Source of the DNA: Oscillospiraceae bacterium
GTDB lineage: Bacteria; Bacillota; Clostridia; Oscillospirales; Oscillospiraceae
DNA length: 38,229 bases
Assembly: GCA_902785115.1 (NCBI GenBank)
Contig: CACZXQ010000004.1
Coordinates: 1 to 38,229 of the forward strand
Direction of reading: 5' to 3'
How positions within the stretch are numbered: the stretch's first letter is position 1; every line of letters starts with the position of its first letter. The position numbers and the translations under genes were made by a program. The notes under the pieces were generated by a model. That model was not told the origin of the DNA. It saw only the letters and a list, made by a program, of their open reading frames with translations, and ran no database searches. Of the stretch, positions 1 through 6,456 are shown one piece after another.

Positions 1-1
1 C

Positions 2-157
2 AAGGAAGTCCGCGGCATCACCGGCCTGGGTCTGGCCGATGCCAAGAAGCTGGTCGAAGGCGTTCCCGCCAAGATCAAGGAAGGCGTTTCCAAGGAAGAT
101 GCCGAGGCCGTCAAGGCTCAGCTCGAAGCTGCCGGCGCCACCGTCGAGCTCAAGTAA
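2..157 (+). CDS. rplL: 50S ribosomal protein L7/L12, C-terminal part (5' truncated by window edge)
   Basis: Only the last 51 codons are present. They read [20 protein letters not shown] onward and end ATVELK before TAA at 155-157. This is the hallmark C-terminal globular domain of L7/L12, with the conserved KxVRxxTGLGLxEAKxLV helix that contacts elongation factors on the ribosomal stalk. The N-terminal dimerisation domain and hinge lie before the window. A textbook intrinsic terminator follows within 20 bases, so this is the end of its transcription unit, which in most bacteria is rplJ-rplL. Confidence 0.96.
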   Translation, partial: KEVRGITGLGLADAKKLVEGVPAKIKEGVSKEDAEAVKAQLEAAGATVELK

Positions 158-175
158 TTCGCGTTACAGGTACAC

Positions 176-208
176 AAAAAGGACTGCGAGAAATCGCAGT
201 CCTTTTTT
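176..208 (+). terminator. Intrinsic terminator of the rplL operon
   Basis: A perfect 9-bp stem (GGACTGCGA at 181-189, TCGCAGTCC at 194-202) with a GAAA tetraloop is preceded by five As and followed by six Ts (203-208). The upstream A run makes it usable on both strands, so it may also stop the convergent deaminase gene ending at 236. Confidence 0.93.
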
Positions 209-235
209 GCGTTTGCATCGTAGCCGCTGACCACT

Positions 236-724
236 TCACTCCCCGATCCAGACGATGCTGTCGTCGTTCTCGATCCAGTCGCTGACCGGGATGGTGCGGT
301 AGAGCCGCTCGTCCACGCGGATGACGATCTTCTCAATGCCCGCGTTGATGATCTGCCGCTTGCACATCGAGCAGCTCATCGCGTCGGGCAGGAGGGCGTT
401 GGTTTTGGCGTCGCGCCCGACGAGATAGATGGTGGCGCCGATCATGTCCCGCCGGGGGGCGGAGATGATGGCGTTGGCTTCGGCGTGTACACTGCGGCAG
501 AGCTCGTAGCGCTCGCCGGAGGGGATGTGCAGATTCTCCCGGTTGCAGAAGCCGAGATCGGTGCAGTTGCGGCGTCCGCGCGGCGCGCCGTTGTAGCCGG
601 TGGAGATGATCTCATCGTTGCGCACGATGATCGCGCCGTATTTCCGGCGCAGGCAGGTGGAGCGCTCCAAAACGGAGTCGGCAATGTCCAGATAGTAGTT
701 CTGCTTGCTGGTGCGGTTATCCAC
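236..724 (-). CDS. dCMP deaminase family protein (ComEB-like)
   Basis: 162 aa. The zinc site of the cytidine/deoxycytidylate deaminase fold is visible: His80-Ala-Glu82 (HAEAN), with Glu82 as proton shuttle, and the second half SCSMC giving Cys118 and Cys121. The N-terminal region CLRRKYGAIIVRNDEIISTG followed by GYNGAP is typical of dCMP deaminases, which make dUMP for dTTP synthesis. Extra cysteines at 54, 60 and 76 may form the second, structural zinc site known from phage-type dCMP deaminases (inference). The start is GTG at 722-724, chosen because GAGGGGG lies about 7 bases upstream and a good promoter precedes it. An ATG at 727-729 is out of frame. Single-gene unit with its own promoter. 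Confidence 0.9.
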   Translation of the reverse strand: MDNRTSKQNYYLDIADSVLERSTCLRRKYGAIIVRNDEIISTGYNGAPRGRRNCTDLGFCNRENLHIPSGERYELCRSVHAEANAIISAPRRDMIGATIYLVGRDAKTNALLPDAMSCSMCKRQIINAGIEKIVIRVDERLYRTIPVSDWIENDDSIVWIGE

Positions 725-752
725 AGCATAGCCCCCTCATAGCGTTTTCTTT

Positions 753-781
753 ATCTTATCTCAGCTTGCCCCCGCCGTCAA
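753..781 (-). promoter_or_regulatory. Sigma-A type promoter of the dCMP deaminase gene
   Basis: Read on the minus strand: TTGACG (776-781), 17-base spacer, TAAGAT (753-758). The predicted start lies about 25 bases before the GTG start codon. Confidence 0.7.
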
Positions 782-830
782 GAATTTTCAGGACAAACGC
801 ATGAATGGAGAAACTGTAAGGCATGCGGCT

Positions 831-890
831 CGAAATGCCCCCTCAGTCTCACTCGCAAGCTCGCTCGACAGCTCCCCCGAAGGGGGAGCC
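831..890 (+). repeat. Intergenic palindromic repeat with GC-rich hairpin
   Basis: In the gene-free stretch 725-1113. GCTCCCCC-GAA-GGGGGAGC (871-889) is a perfect 8-bp hairpin. The upstream GCCCCCT (837-843) can compete for the same right arm. No coding potential is apparent. Its composition and CCCCCTCAGTC...GGGGGAGCC layout resemble short intergenic repeats that I associate with gut Clostridia genomes (memory, not a database result). It directly precedes the 167-bp element at 905-1071. Confidence 0.6.
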
Positions 891-904
891 AAGTATGAAG
901 TTTT

Positions 905-1071
905 TTAAGGAAGCGCTGATTAAATCGGCAAGAGCGAATCCTGAGAAAATTTGAGTTCTGATGATGGCACTTTTTCGCAGGAATACTTTGTGTATTGCAA
1001 GAAAAAGTGACGAAATCAGGGCACAAATTTTCCAGGAGGCGCCGCAGGCGATTTATTCAGCGTTTCCTTAA
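905..1071. repeat. 167-bp inverted-repeat element (MITE-like or structured RNA)
   Basis: The ends are 23-bp inverted repeats, left arm 905-927 and right arm 1049-1071, matching at 21 of 23 positions (TTAAGGAA(G/A)CGCTGA...). The symmetry continues inwards: CCTG at 940-943 with CAGG at 1032-1035; AAAATTTG at 946-953 with CAAATTTT at 1024-1031; CTGAT with ATCAG; CACTTTTTC at 968-976 with GAAAAAGTG at 1001-1009; and GAATAC/GTATTGC around the TTTG loop at 987-990. The whole unit folds on one axis. It holds no convincing ORF. A non-autonomous miniature element and a conserved structured RNA are both possible. Confidence 0.75.
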
Positions 1072-1113
1072 GAATTTGTAGCTTTTTCCGTAACACTGTG
1101 GTATCATGGGGGC

Positions 1114-1734
1114 ATGAATAACCGAAATTATCAAAAAGAACTGGATCGCATCATCGCGCGGCAGGGCGAGCGCAAGCCCCGCGTGCTGCTGCATAGCTGC
1201 TGCGGCCCCTGCTCGAGCGCCGTGCTCGAATATCTGACGCGGTATTTTGAGGTGACGCTGCTGTGGTATAACCCGAACCTCTACCCCAAGGCGGAGTTTG
1301 AGCGGCGCTTTCAGACCCAGCTCGAGCTGATCGAGAAGATGGGGCTCACCGAAGAGGTGCGCGTGCTGGTCGAGCCCTGGAAGCACGAGGACTACGACAG
1401 GCGCGTCAAGGGGCTGGAAGCGGAACCCGAGGGCGGCAAACGCTGCACGGAGTGCTTTCGGCTGCGGCTTCTGGAGTGCGCAAGGCTTGCCAAACACTAC
1501 GGCTTTGACTACTTCTGCACCACGCTGACGCTCTCCCGCCACAAGGACGAGAAGCGCATTAACGCCCTGGGCGAAGAGATCGGGCAGGCAATGGGCGTTG
1601 CCTGGCTCCCCTCGGACTTTAAAAAGCAGGGGCGCGAGATGCGCTCGACCGAGCTCAGCGAGCAGTACGGCCTCTACCGGCAGCTCTACTGCGGCTGCGA
1701 ATACTCGCTGCACAAGCGGGAGGAAAAGGCATGA
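1114..1734 (+). CDS. queH: Epoxyqueuosine reductase QueH
   Basis: 206 aa, full length for the QueH (former DUF208) family, which reduces epoxyqueuosine to queuosine in the tRNA wobble position and is not homologous to QueG. Family signatures are seen in order: HSCCGPCSS with Cys29, Cys30 and Cys33; WYNPNLYP at 51-58; CTECFRLRL with Cys111 and Cys114; TLTLSRHKD at 137-145; PSDFKK at 166-171; and YRQLYCGCEYS with Cys193 and Cys195. These cysteines are the expected Fe-S cluster and redox ligands. The ATG is preceded by ATGGGGGC, a G-rich Shine-Dalgarno. It overlaps queT by 4 bases (ATGA), so the two are translationally coupled and functionally linked. Confidence 0.95.
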   Translation: MNNRNYQKELDRIIARQGERKPRVLLHSCCGPCSSAVLEYLTRYFEVTLLWYNPNLYPKAEFERRFQTQLELIEKMGLTEEVRVLVEPWKHEDYDRRVKGLEAEPEGGKRCTECFRLRLLECARLAKHYGFDYFCTTLTLSRHKDEKRINALGEEIGQAMGVAWLPSDFKKQGREMRSTELSEQYGLYRQLYCGCEYSLHKREEKA

Positions 1735-2264
1735 ACCGTCCGCTTATGGCCCGGCGCATCGCCCTTTCCGCCATGGTGGGCGCGGTCTACGCGATCCTGA
1801 CCGTGGCGCTCGCGCCCATCAGCTACAACGCGGTGCAGCTTCGCGTTTCGGAGGTGCTGTGCATCCTGCCCTTCTTCCTGCCCTGCACGGCGTGGGGGCT
1901 GGTGATCGGCTGCCTGCTCTCCAACCTCATCACCGCAAACCTCTTTGACATCGTCTTCGGCACGCTGGCGACGCTCTGCGCCGTACGCGTGACCGCGTGG
2001 CTCGGCAAACGGCGGCACAGTATCGCAAACGAGCTGCTGGCCTGCTTCCAGCCGGTCGTTTTCAACGCCCTGATCGTCGGCGCGGTGATCACTGCGGGTT
2101 ACGAAGGGCTGAACATCCTGCAGCACCCGCGGGTCTACGCTCTCAACGCCCTCTGGGTGGGGCTGGGCGAGGCCGGTGTGCTGTATCTGCTGGGCTTTCC
2201 GCTGATGCGCTGGCTTCCCGGTCAAACATTCTTCCAAAAAACCATGAACCGTGTAAACAGATAA
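1731..2264 (+). CDS. queT: QueT family queuosine-precursor transporter (ECF S component)
   Basis: 177 aa, very hydrophobic, with about five to six membrane segments. The N-terminal motif YAILTVALAPISYNAVQLRV followed by SEVL matches the QueT family, a substrate-binding S component of energy-coupling-factor transporters believed to import queuosine precursors such as queuine or preQ1. The direct overlap with queH supports a queuosine salvage role. The precise substrate is not visible from sequence. galU follows after 17 bases and may be co-transcribed. Confidence 0.9.
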   Translation: MNRPLMARRIALSAMVGAVYAILTVALAPISYNAVQLRVSEVLCILPFFLPCTAWGLVIGCLLSNLITANLFDIVFGTLATLCAVRVTAWLGKRRHSIANELLACFQPVVFNALIVGAVITAGYEGLNILQHPRVYALNALWVGLGEAGVLYLLGFPLMRWLPGQTFFQKTMNRVNR

Positions 2265-2281
2265 ATGAAGGAGTGTTATGT

Positions 2282-3157
2282 ATGAAAGTCCGTAAAGCGA
2301 TCATTCCCGCGGCGGGGCTTGGCTCCCGTCTGCTGCCCAATACCAAGAGCATCCCGAAGGAGATGCTGCCCCTGGTGGATAAGCCCGTGATCCAGTACAT
2401 CGTGGAAGAGGCTGTCTCCGCCGGCGTCGAGCAGATCCTGATCATCACCAACCGCGGCAAGAACCCCATCGAGAACTATTTCGACTATGCGCCCGATCTG
2501 GAGGAGCGTCTGCGCGCAGACGGCAAGATCAAGGAGGCCGACACCATCCGCCGCGTGGCGGACATGGCGGACGTGTTCTTCCTGCGCCAGAAGGAGACCA
2601 AGGGTCTCGGCCACGCCGTTTGGAGAGCCAAGAGCTTCGTCGGCAACGAGCCCTTCGGCATCCTGCTGGGTGACGACATCATGCTCGGCCAGAAGCCGGT
2701 GCTCAAGCAGCTTGTCGAGGCCGCCGGGGCCAACGAGTGCAGCGCCGTGGCGATCCACAAGGTGCCGGACGAGCTGATCGTCAAGTATTCCTCCGTCAAG
2801 CTCGAGGAGCCGCGCGGCGAGCGTGTCTTCCGCATCAGCGACATGAACGAGAAGCCCACCCTGGAAGAGAAGCTCTCCGACTACGCGATCCTGGGCCGCT
2901 ATGTGCTGACGCCCGCGATCTTCGACATTCTGGAGCATACCGCCCCCGGCCGCAACAACGAGATCCAGCTCACCGACGGCATGAAGGAGCTTGTGCGGCA
3001 TGAGCGCATGGTGGGCGTGGACTTTGAGGGTCGCCGTTACGACACCGGCAACCTCAAGGGCTATCTGGAGTCCATCATCGACTTTGCCCTGCAGAACGAG
3101 GAGGCCGGCCCCTGGCTGCGGCAGTTCATCCTCGACAAGGCGGAAACGCTGCGGTAG
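2282..3157 (+). CDS. galU: UTP-glucose-1-phosphate uridylyltransferase
   Basis: 291 aa, usual length for bacterial GalU. It makes UDP-glucose for cell-surface glycans. The N-terminus has the nucleotidyltransferase signature AIIPAAGLGSRLLPNTKSIP then KEMLPLVDKP. Further family blocks are YIVEEAV, GLGHAVWRAK, FGILLGDDI, and EIQLTDGMK with the C-terminal RRYDTGNLKGYLE. ATG 2282 is chosen because AAGGAG (2268-2273) sits 8 bases upstream; an ATG at 2278 is out of frame, and the frame stays open upstream into queT without a better start. It follows queH-queT closely, but no functional link is known. Confidence 0.97.
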   Translation: MKVRKAIIPAAGLGSRLLPNTKSIPKEMLPLVDKPVIQYIVEEAVSAGVEQILIITNRGKNPIENYFDYAPDLEERLRADGKIKEADTIRRVADMADVFFLRQKETKGLGHAVWRAKSFVGNEPFGILLGDDIMLGQKPVLKQLVEAAGANECSAVAIHKVPDELIVKYSSVKLEEPRGERVFRISDMNEKPTLEEKLSDYAILGRYVLTPAIFDILEHTAPGRNNEIQLTDGMKELVRHERMVGVDFEGRRYDTGNLKGYLESIIDFALQNEEAGPWLRQFILDKAETLR

Positions 3158-3193
3158 TCAGTGAATCGTGAGAAGTGAAAAGAGAAAAGTTAT

Positions 3194-3239
3194 GGTGTCG
3201 CTTCGCGACAGATTATAATCCGTCCCCGCAGGGGACACC
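3194..3239 (+). repeat. 46-bp structured repeat, copy A
   Basis: GGTGTCGCTTCGCGAC begins the unit and GTCCCCGCAGGGGACACC ends it. Two small hairpins (TGTCGC-TTC-GCGACA and GTCCCC-GCA-GGGGAC) are enclosed by GGTGT/ACACC. Related 46-bp copies lie at 5013-5058 (opposite orientation) and 17806-17851. It fills most of the galU-thiT gap upstream of the thiT promoter. No gene is seen in 3158-3490 apart from regulatory elements. Confidence 0.8.
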
Positions 3240-3271
3240 TTAACTATTCACTATTTGTTATTCACTTTCTC

Positions 3272-3300
3272 TTGACATCTTCTCGAAACAGGACTACAAT
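3272..3300 (+). promoter_or_regulatory. Promoter of the thiT riboswitch transcript
   Basis: TTGACA (3272-3277), 17-base spacer, TACAAT (3295-3300): a near-consensus housekeeping promoter. Transcription should begin near 3307, just before the TPP aptamer. Confidence 0.88.
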
Positions 3301-3315
3301 CTCCTCGTCAATTGA

Positions 3316-3408
3316 ATATGGGGGAGCTGGGTATTCCCGGCTGAGACAAGGTAACAGAGCCTTGAAACCCAGGAACCTGATCCGGATAATGCCGGCGTAG
3401 GAAGCACC
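3316..3408 (+). promoter_or_regulatory. TPP riboswitch (THI element)
   Basis: The conserved thiamine pyrophosphate aptamer blocks are present in order: GGGGAGCTGGG, GGCTGAGA (3339-3346), the GAACCTGATCCGGATAAT core (3373-3390) and GCCGGCGTAGGAA. TPP binding is expected to turn off the downstream thiamine uptake gene. The aptamer is followed by a GGCAGG/CCTGCC hairpin with Ts (3420-3451), a plausible termination platform. AATTG near 3311 and CAATT near 3413 could form the closing P1 extension that competes with the terminator base. Confidence 0.96.
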
Positions 3409-3419
3409 GATGCAATTAT

Positions 3420-3451
3420 GGCAGGTTCACGTTTTTGTGTGCCTGCCTTTT
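3420..3451 (+). terminator. Riboswitch expression-platform terminator
   Basis: GGCAGG (3420-3425) pairs with CCTGCC (3442-3447), with CAC/GTG inside and TTTT after it. An outer ATGCAA (3410-3415)/TTGCAT (3450-3455) pairing could extend it. It lies between the TPP aptamer and the thiT ribosome-binding site, as expected for transcriptional control. The U run is short, so confidence is moderate. Confidence 0.65.
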
Positions 3452-3490
3452 GCATTCCTGCTCCCAAAAACAGAAAGGGAGGAATCTCAC

Positions 3491-4048
3491 ATGAAAAAAA
3501 ACTTCACACTCCGCGCACTGACTGAGGGCGCCGTTCTGGTGGCGGCCGCCCAGGTTTTGAGCTACCTTAAGCTCTGGCGTATGCCCTGGGGCGGCAGCAT
3601 CACGCTCGCCATGCTGCCTGTGCTGCTCTACGCCGTCCGCTGGGGGCTGGCAAACGGTCTGCTCGCCGGCTTCGTGCTGGGCATTTTGCAGTTTATGTTT
3701 GACGGCGGCTTCTCCATCGGCTGGCAGTCCATCGTTGGGGACTACCTGCTCGCCTACGGCGTGCTGGGTCTCGCGGGTCTGGCGCACGGCAAAAAGGGCG
3801 GCGTCTTCCTCGGCGCGCTGATCGGCGGCTTCGCCCGCTTCCTGGTGCACTTTGTCGTCGGCGCGACGCTTTGGGGCGAGTATATGCCCGAGAGCTTCTT
3901 CGGCATGACGATGAAAAGCCCCTGGTTCTACTCCTTCCTCTATAACCTCGCCTACATGCTGCCGAACATCCTGATCTGCGTGCTCGTTTTCGCGCTGCTC
4001 ATTAAACCGATGGGCAAGTACCTGCGCGGCGAGGATCTGGCGCGGTAA
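3491..4048 (+). CDS. thiT: Energy-coupled thiamine transporter ThiT (ECF S component)
   Basis: 185 aa with about six membrane helices. The family blocks WGGSITLAMLPVLLYAVRWG, GLLAGFVLGILQF and the region EYMPESFFGMTMKSPWFYS match ThiT, whose aromatic and acidic residues bind thiamine. Start ATG 3491 follows GGGAGG, and a TPP riboswitch directly upstream confirms the vitamin B1 assignment. An in-frame ATG at 3410 is rejected because it would run through the riboswitch terminator. ECF core subunits (EcfA/EcfT) are not in the window, so a shared group-II ECF module elsewhere is inferred. Confidence 0.95.
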   Translation: MKKNFTLRALTEGAVLVAAAQVLSYLKLWRMPWGGSITLAMLPVLLYAVRWGLANGLLAGFVLGILQFMFDGGFSIGWQSIVGDYLLAYGVLGLAGLAHGKKGGVFLGALIGGFARFLVHFVVGATLWGEYMPESFFGMTMKSPWFYSFLYNLAYMLPNILICVLVFALLIKPMGKYLRGEDLAR

Positions 4049-4062
4049 AGCGCAACTTTTTG

Positions 4063-4092
4063 TTGACAAGTCCCGCATCCATACGCTATAAT
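4063..4092 (+). promoter_or_regulatory. Strong promoter of the rpmH-rnpA-yidD unit
   Basis: TTGACA (4063-4068), 18-base spacer, TATAAT (4087-4092): two consensus boxes. The start is expected near 4099-4100, which is inside the left arm of the terminator hairpin at 4095-4129. Placement of the terminator and promoter on one another is discussed in the findings. Confidence 0.9.
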
Positions 4093-4094
4093 TA

Positions 4095-4129
4095 CCACTC
4101 GGCACCCACCGTGTGCCGAGTGGTTTTTT
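4095..4129 (+). terminator. Intrinsic terminator of thiT, overlapping the rpmH promoter start
   Basis: CCACTCGGCAC (4095-4105) pairs perfectly with GTGCCGAGTGG (4113-4123), followed by six Ts. Transcripts coming from thiT contain the full 11-bp stem. Transcripts from the promoter at 4063-4092 would start within the left arm and carry only a shortened 5' hairpin. Confidence 0.9.
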
Positions 4130-4194
4130 GTCAACTGCTTCGTCCCGGCTTTCCGGGGCGATGTTGAGTATCATCACGAAAGGAGTGCAAGAGA

Positions 4195-4329
4195 ATGCTT
4201 CGTACCTACCAGCCCAAGAAGCTCCAGCGCAAGAAAGAGCACGGCTTCCGCAAGAGAATGAAGACCGCCAACGGCCGCAAGGTTCTCGCCCGCCGCAGAG
4301 CCAAGGGCAGAGCCAAGCTCAGCTACTGA
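4195..4329 (+). CDS. rpmH: 50S ribosomal protein L34
   Basis: 44 aa: [20 protein letters not shown], then [20 protein letters not shown], ending KLSY. This is the highly conserved and very basic L34, full length. AAAGGAG (4179-4185) lies about 9 bases before the ATG. A strong promoter precedes it, and rnpA follows as in most bacteria, so ribosome assembly and RNase P protein supply are linked. Confidence 0.98.
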   Translation: MLRTYQPKKLQRKKEHGFRKRMKTANGRKVLARRRAKGRAKLSY

Positions 4330-4373
4330 TCCCAGGCACCCCGTGAGCAGGAAAAAAGGGATATATAAAAATT

Positions 4374-4393
4374 AGGCCGGAGCAATCCGGCCT
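4374..4393 (+). promoter_or_regulatory. Hairpin between rpmH and rnpA
   Basis: AGGCCGG (4374-4380) pairs with CCGGCCT (4387-4393) around AGCAAT. No U tract follows, only TATGGTGTTTG. It occupies the place where a Shine-Dalgarno for rnpA would be expected, so it may lower rnpA translation or act as a processing or attenuation site relative to the abundant rpmH message. Confidence 0.5.
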
Positions 4394-4407
4394 TATGGTG
4401 TTTGTGT

Positions 4408-4755
4408 TTGAAAGTTCGCTATACGTTAAAAAAGAACAGTGACTTTCGCCGGCTGTACGCCAAGGGCAAGAGCGCGGTGAACCCCTATCTGGTGGTCTAC
4501 TGCCGCCGCAACCGCGAGGGCGTGAATCGCCTGGGCTACACGGTGTCCGTAAAGCTCGGGCACGCCGTGGTGCGAAACCGGGTGCGCCGCCGCCTGCGGG
4601 AGATCTACCGTCTCAACGCCCCCCGGCTCAAAACCGGGTGGGACATTGTGGTGGTCGCCCGCACACGCTGCGTCGAGGCGGAGTACCGGCAGATGGAAAA
4701 GGCTTTTCTCCAGCTCTGCCGGAAGCTCGGCCTTACGCGGGAGGAGGAAGCGTGA
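4408..4755 (+). CDS. rnpA: Ribonuclease P protein component
   Basis: About 115 aa. It reads [20 protein letters not shown] near the start and carries the RNR signature [15 protein letters not shown] that contacts RNase P RNA and pre-tRNA leaders. No ATG is available at the N-terminus: the candidates are TTG at 4402 and TTG at 4408. TTG 4408 is preferred because it gives the usual M-K-x-x-Y-x-L-K-K beginning. Neither has a good Shine-Dalgarno, and a hairpin sits just upstream. The gene ends GTGA-overlapped with yidD. Low translation relative to L34 would be in keeping with the known protein ratio. Confidence 0.94.
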   Translation: MKVRYTLKKNSDFRRLYAKGKSAVNPYLVVYCRRNREGVNRLGYTVSVKLGHAVVRNRVRRRLREIYRLNAPRLKTGWDIVVVARTRCVEAEYRQMEKAFLQLCRKLGLTREEEA

Positions 4756-4970
4756 AACAGCTGCTCATCGCCGCGATCCGTTTTTATCAGAGACACATCT
4801 CGCCCCTCCGGCAGCCTTGCTGCCGCTTTATGCCGAGCTGCTCACACTACGCGCTGCAAGCCATCGAGAAATACGGCGCCCTCCGGGGCGGCTGGATGGC
4901 GCTGCGCCGCATCTGCTGCTGCCACCCGTTTTACCACGGCAAGCGCGGCATCTACGACCCTGTGCCGTAG
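4752..4970 (+). CDS. yidD: Membrane protein insertion efficiency factor YidD
   Basis: 72 aa. It begins [20 protein letters not shown] and contains the invariant [19 protein letters not shown] block and the C-terminal [15 protein letters not shown]. YidD is a small membrane-associated protein that helps YidC-dependent insertion. The GTG start (4752) is chosen because GAGGAGG lies 4 bases before it and it overlaps the rnpA stop (GTGA), implying coupled translation. Confidence 0.95.
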   Translation: MKQLLIAAIRFYQRHISPLRQPCCRFMPSCSHYALQAIEKYGALRGGWMALRRICCCHPFYHGKRGIYDPVP

Positions 4971-5012
4971 GAAATGAAGACGAAAACTGAAAACTTAATA
5001 ATGAATACTTGT

Positions 5013-5058
5013 GGTATCCCCTTCGGGGATGGATTTATAATCGTCGCGAAGCGACACC
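5013..5058 (-). repeat. 46-bp structured repeat, copy B (inverted)
   Basis: Read on the minus strand it begins GGTGTCGCTTCGCGACG and ends ATCCCCGAAGGGGATACC. The second stem has changed to ATCCCC/GGGGAT against GTCCCC/GGGGAC in copy A, so pairing is kept. It lies in the yidD-yidC gap, flanked by short TGAAAACT/TTTTCAGTCTTCA repeats (about 4980-5000 and 5066-5100). Confidence 0.8.
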
Positions 5059-5124
5059 ATTATTTTTCAGTCTTCATTTTTCAGTCTTCAGTCTTCAGTA
5101 ATCTCTTTGTAGAGGAGTTTTTCA

Positions 5125-6450
5125 ATGTCTTTCGGGGAAATCATTACCTGGCCGTTCGCCAAGCTGATGGTTTGGTTTTATAACCTTACCGGCAACTATG
5201 GCGTCGCACTGATCTTCTTTGCCCTGGCCGTCAACCTCATCATGACGCCGTTCATGGCCAAGAGCAAGAAGAGCATGATGCGCCAAACCCGCCTGCAGCC
5301 CCGCATCCAGGAGCTGCAGAAGCGCCACGAGGGCAACCCCCAGAAGCTCAACGCCGAGATGCAGAAGCTCTACCGCGAGGAGGGCGTCAACCCCATGTCC
5401 GGCTGCCTCTGGTCCCTCATCCCCTTCCCCATTCTGATCGCCCTGTACAGCGTCGTCCGCCAGCCTTTGACCCGCATGATGTTTGTGGCCAAGGACTTTG
5501 TGACCGTGCTGCAGGACTTCTTTGTGGAAAAGGGTCTTTACACCGTGGCCACCGGCCGCGCCAGCGCTTACTATGAGATCGAGCTGACCAAGCTCGTCCA
5601 TGACAACTGGCAGCTCGTGAGCTCCGAGCTTGCAGACAAGCTCGACCCCAATCTCCTGAACGTCGATTTCAGCTTCTTAGGGCTCAACCTCGGCGATCAG
5701 CCCCAGTGGAACTTCTTCATGAACACCGACTGGAGCCAGGTCTCCGTGTGGCTGCCCGCGCTGGGGCTCTTCCTGATCCCCTTCATCTCCGCCGGTCTCT
5801 CCTGGGCGAGCATGAAGCTGAGCACCAAGCTCAACCCCACCACTGGTCAGGACGCCCAGACCCAGGCCACCATGAACAGCATGAACCTGATGATGCCGCT
5901 CATGTCCATCTGGATCTGCTTCGTCATGCCCGCCGCCATGGGCATCTACTGGATCGCCAACAGCGTCTTCGGCATGGCCCGTGACTACATCCTCACCAAG
6001 GTCTTTATGAAGCAGCTCGCCGTCGAGGAAGCCGAGCGCGCCGCGCTGCGCAGCGCCCGCGAAGCCGAGCTGGAGGCCAAGCGCGCCGAGACCGAGCGTC
6101 TCAAGGCCGAGGGCAAGACCGAGGTCAACACCAACACCAGCAAGAAGAAGCTGCAGGCCGGCGAGAAGCAGAAGGCCGCCGAGCGCAAGGCCGCGCTGGA
6201 TCGCGCCGACCGCGCCGCGCGCAGGGAGCGTCTCGGCATTGCCGAGAACGAAAAGCCCGCCTCCCAGGTGGGTAACCGCCGCTACGCCCGCGGCCGCGCC
6301 TATGTGCCCGACCGCTTTACCAATCCCGAAAACGCCGAGAGTGCGACCCTGGCCGCCGCGGAGGCATCCGAGGGCGCCGACGCCATCGACGAGACCGTGG
6401 ACGAGGTTCTCGAGACTGTCGAGACCGCCGTCGAAGAAAATAAGGAGTAA
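5125..6450 (+). CDS. yidC: Membrane protein insertase YidC/OxaA with long charged cytosolic tail
   Basis: 441 aa. The Oxa1-type core covers roughly residues 20-295. It has a membrane segment at 22-42, a cytosolic loop with coiled-coil character (52-85) and the hydrophilic-groove arginine near Arg53. Later segments lie around 95-113, 205-225 and 255-285. It inserts membrane proteins with or without SecYEG. There is no cleavable signal or lipobox at the N-terminus, unlike B. subtilis SpoIIIJ. The last roughly 145 residues are an Ala/Glu/Arg/Lys-rich tail, longer than in most YidC proteins, which may bind ribosomes as basic Oxa1 tails do (inference). GAGGAG precedes the ATG; jag follows after 6 bases. 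Confidence 0.95.
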   Translation: MSFGEIITWPFAKLMVWFYNLTGNYGVALIFFALAVNLIMTPFMAKSKKSMMRQTRLQPRIQELQKRHEGNPQKLNAEMQKLYREEGVNPMSGCLWSLIPFPILIALYSVVRQPLTRMMFVAKDFVTVLQDFFVEKGLYTVATGRASAYYEIELTKLVHDNWQLVSSELADKLDPNLLNVDFSFLGLNLGDQPQWNFFMNTDWSQVSVWLPALGLFLIPFISAGLSWASMKLSTKLNPTTGQDAQTQATMNSMNLMMPLMSIWICFVMPAAMGIYWIANSVFGMARDYILTKVFMKQLAVEEAERAALRSAREAELEAKRAETERLKAEGKTEVNTNTSKKKLQAGEKQKAAERKAALDRADRAARRERLGIAENEKPASQVGNRRYARGRAYVPDRFTNPENAESATLAAAEASEGADAIDETVDEVLETVETAVEENKE

Positions 6451-6456
6451 TACAAG

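Noticed and set aside
778..1026. 82-codon frame on the minus strand in the repeat region
   Set aside because: It crosses two palindromic repeats and half of the 167-bp element, lacks a ribosome site, and its sequence looks random.
3410..3490. In-frame N-terminal extension of thiT
   Set aside because: It would start in the TPP riboswitch and read across its terminator; the real start has GGGAGG at 3491.
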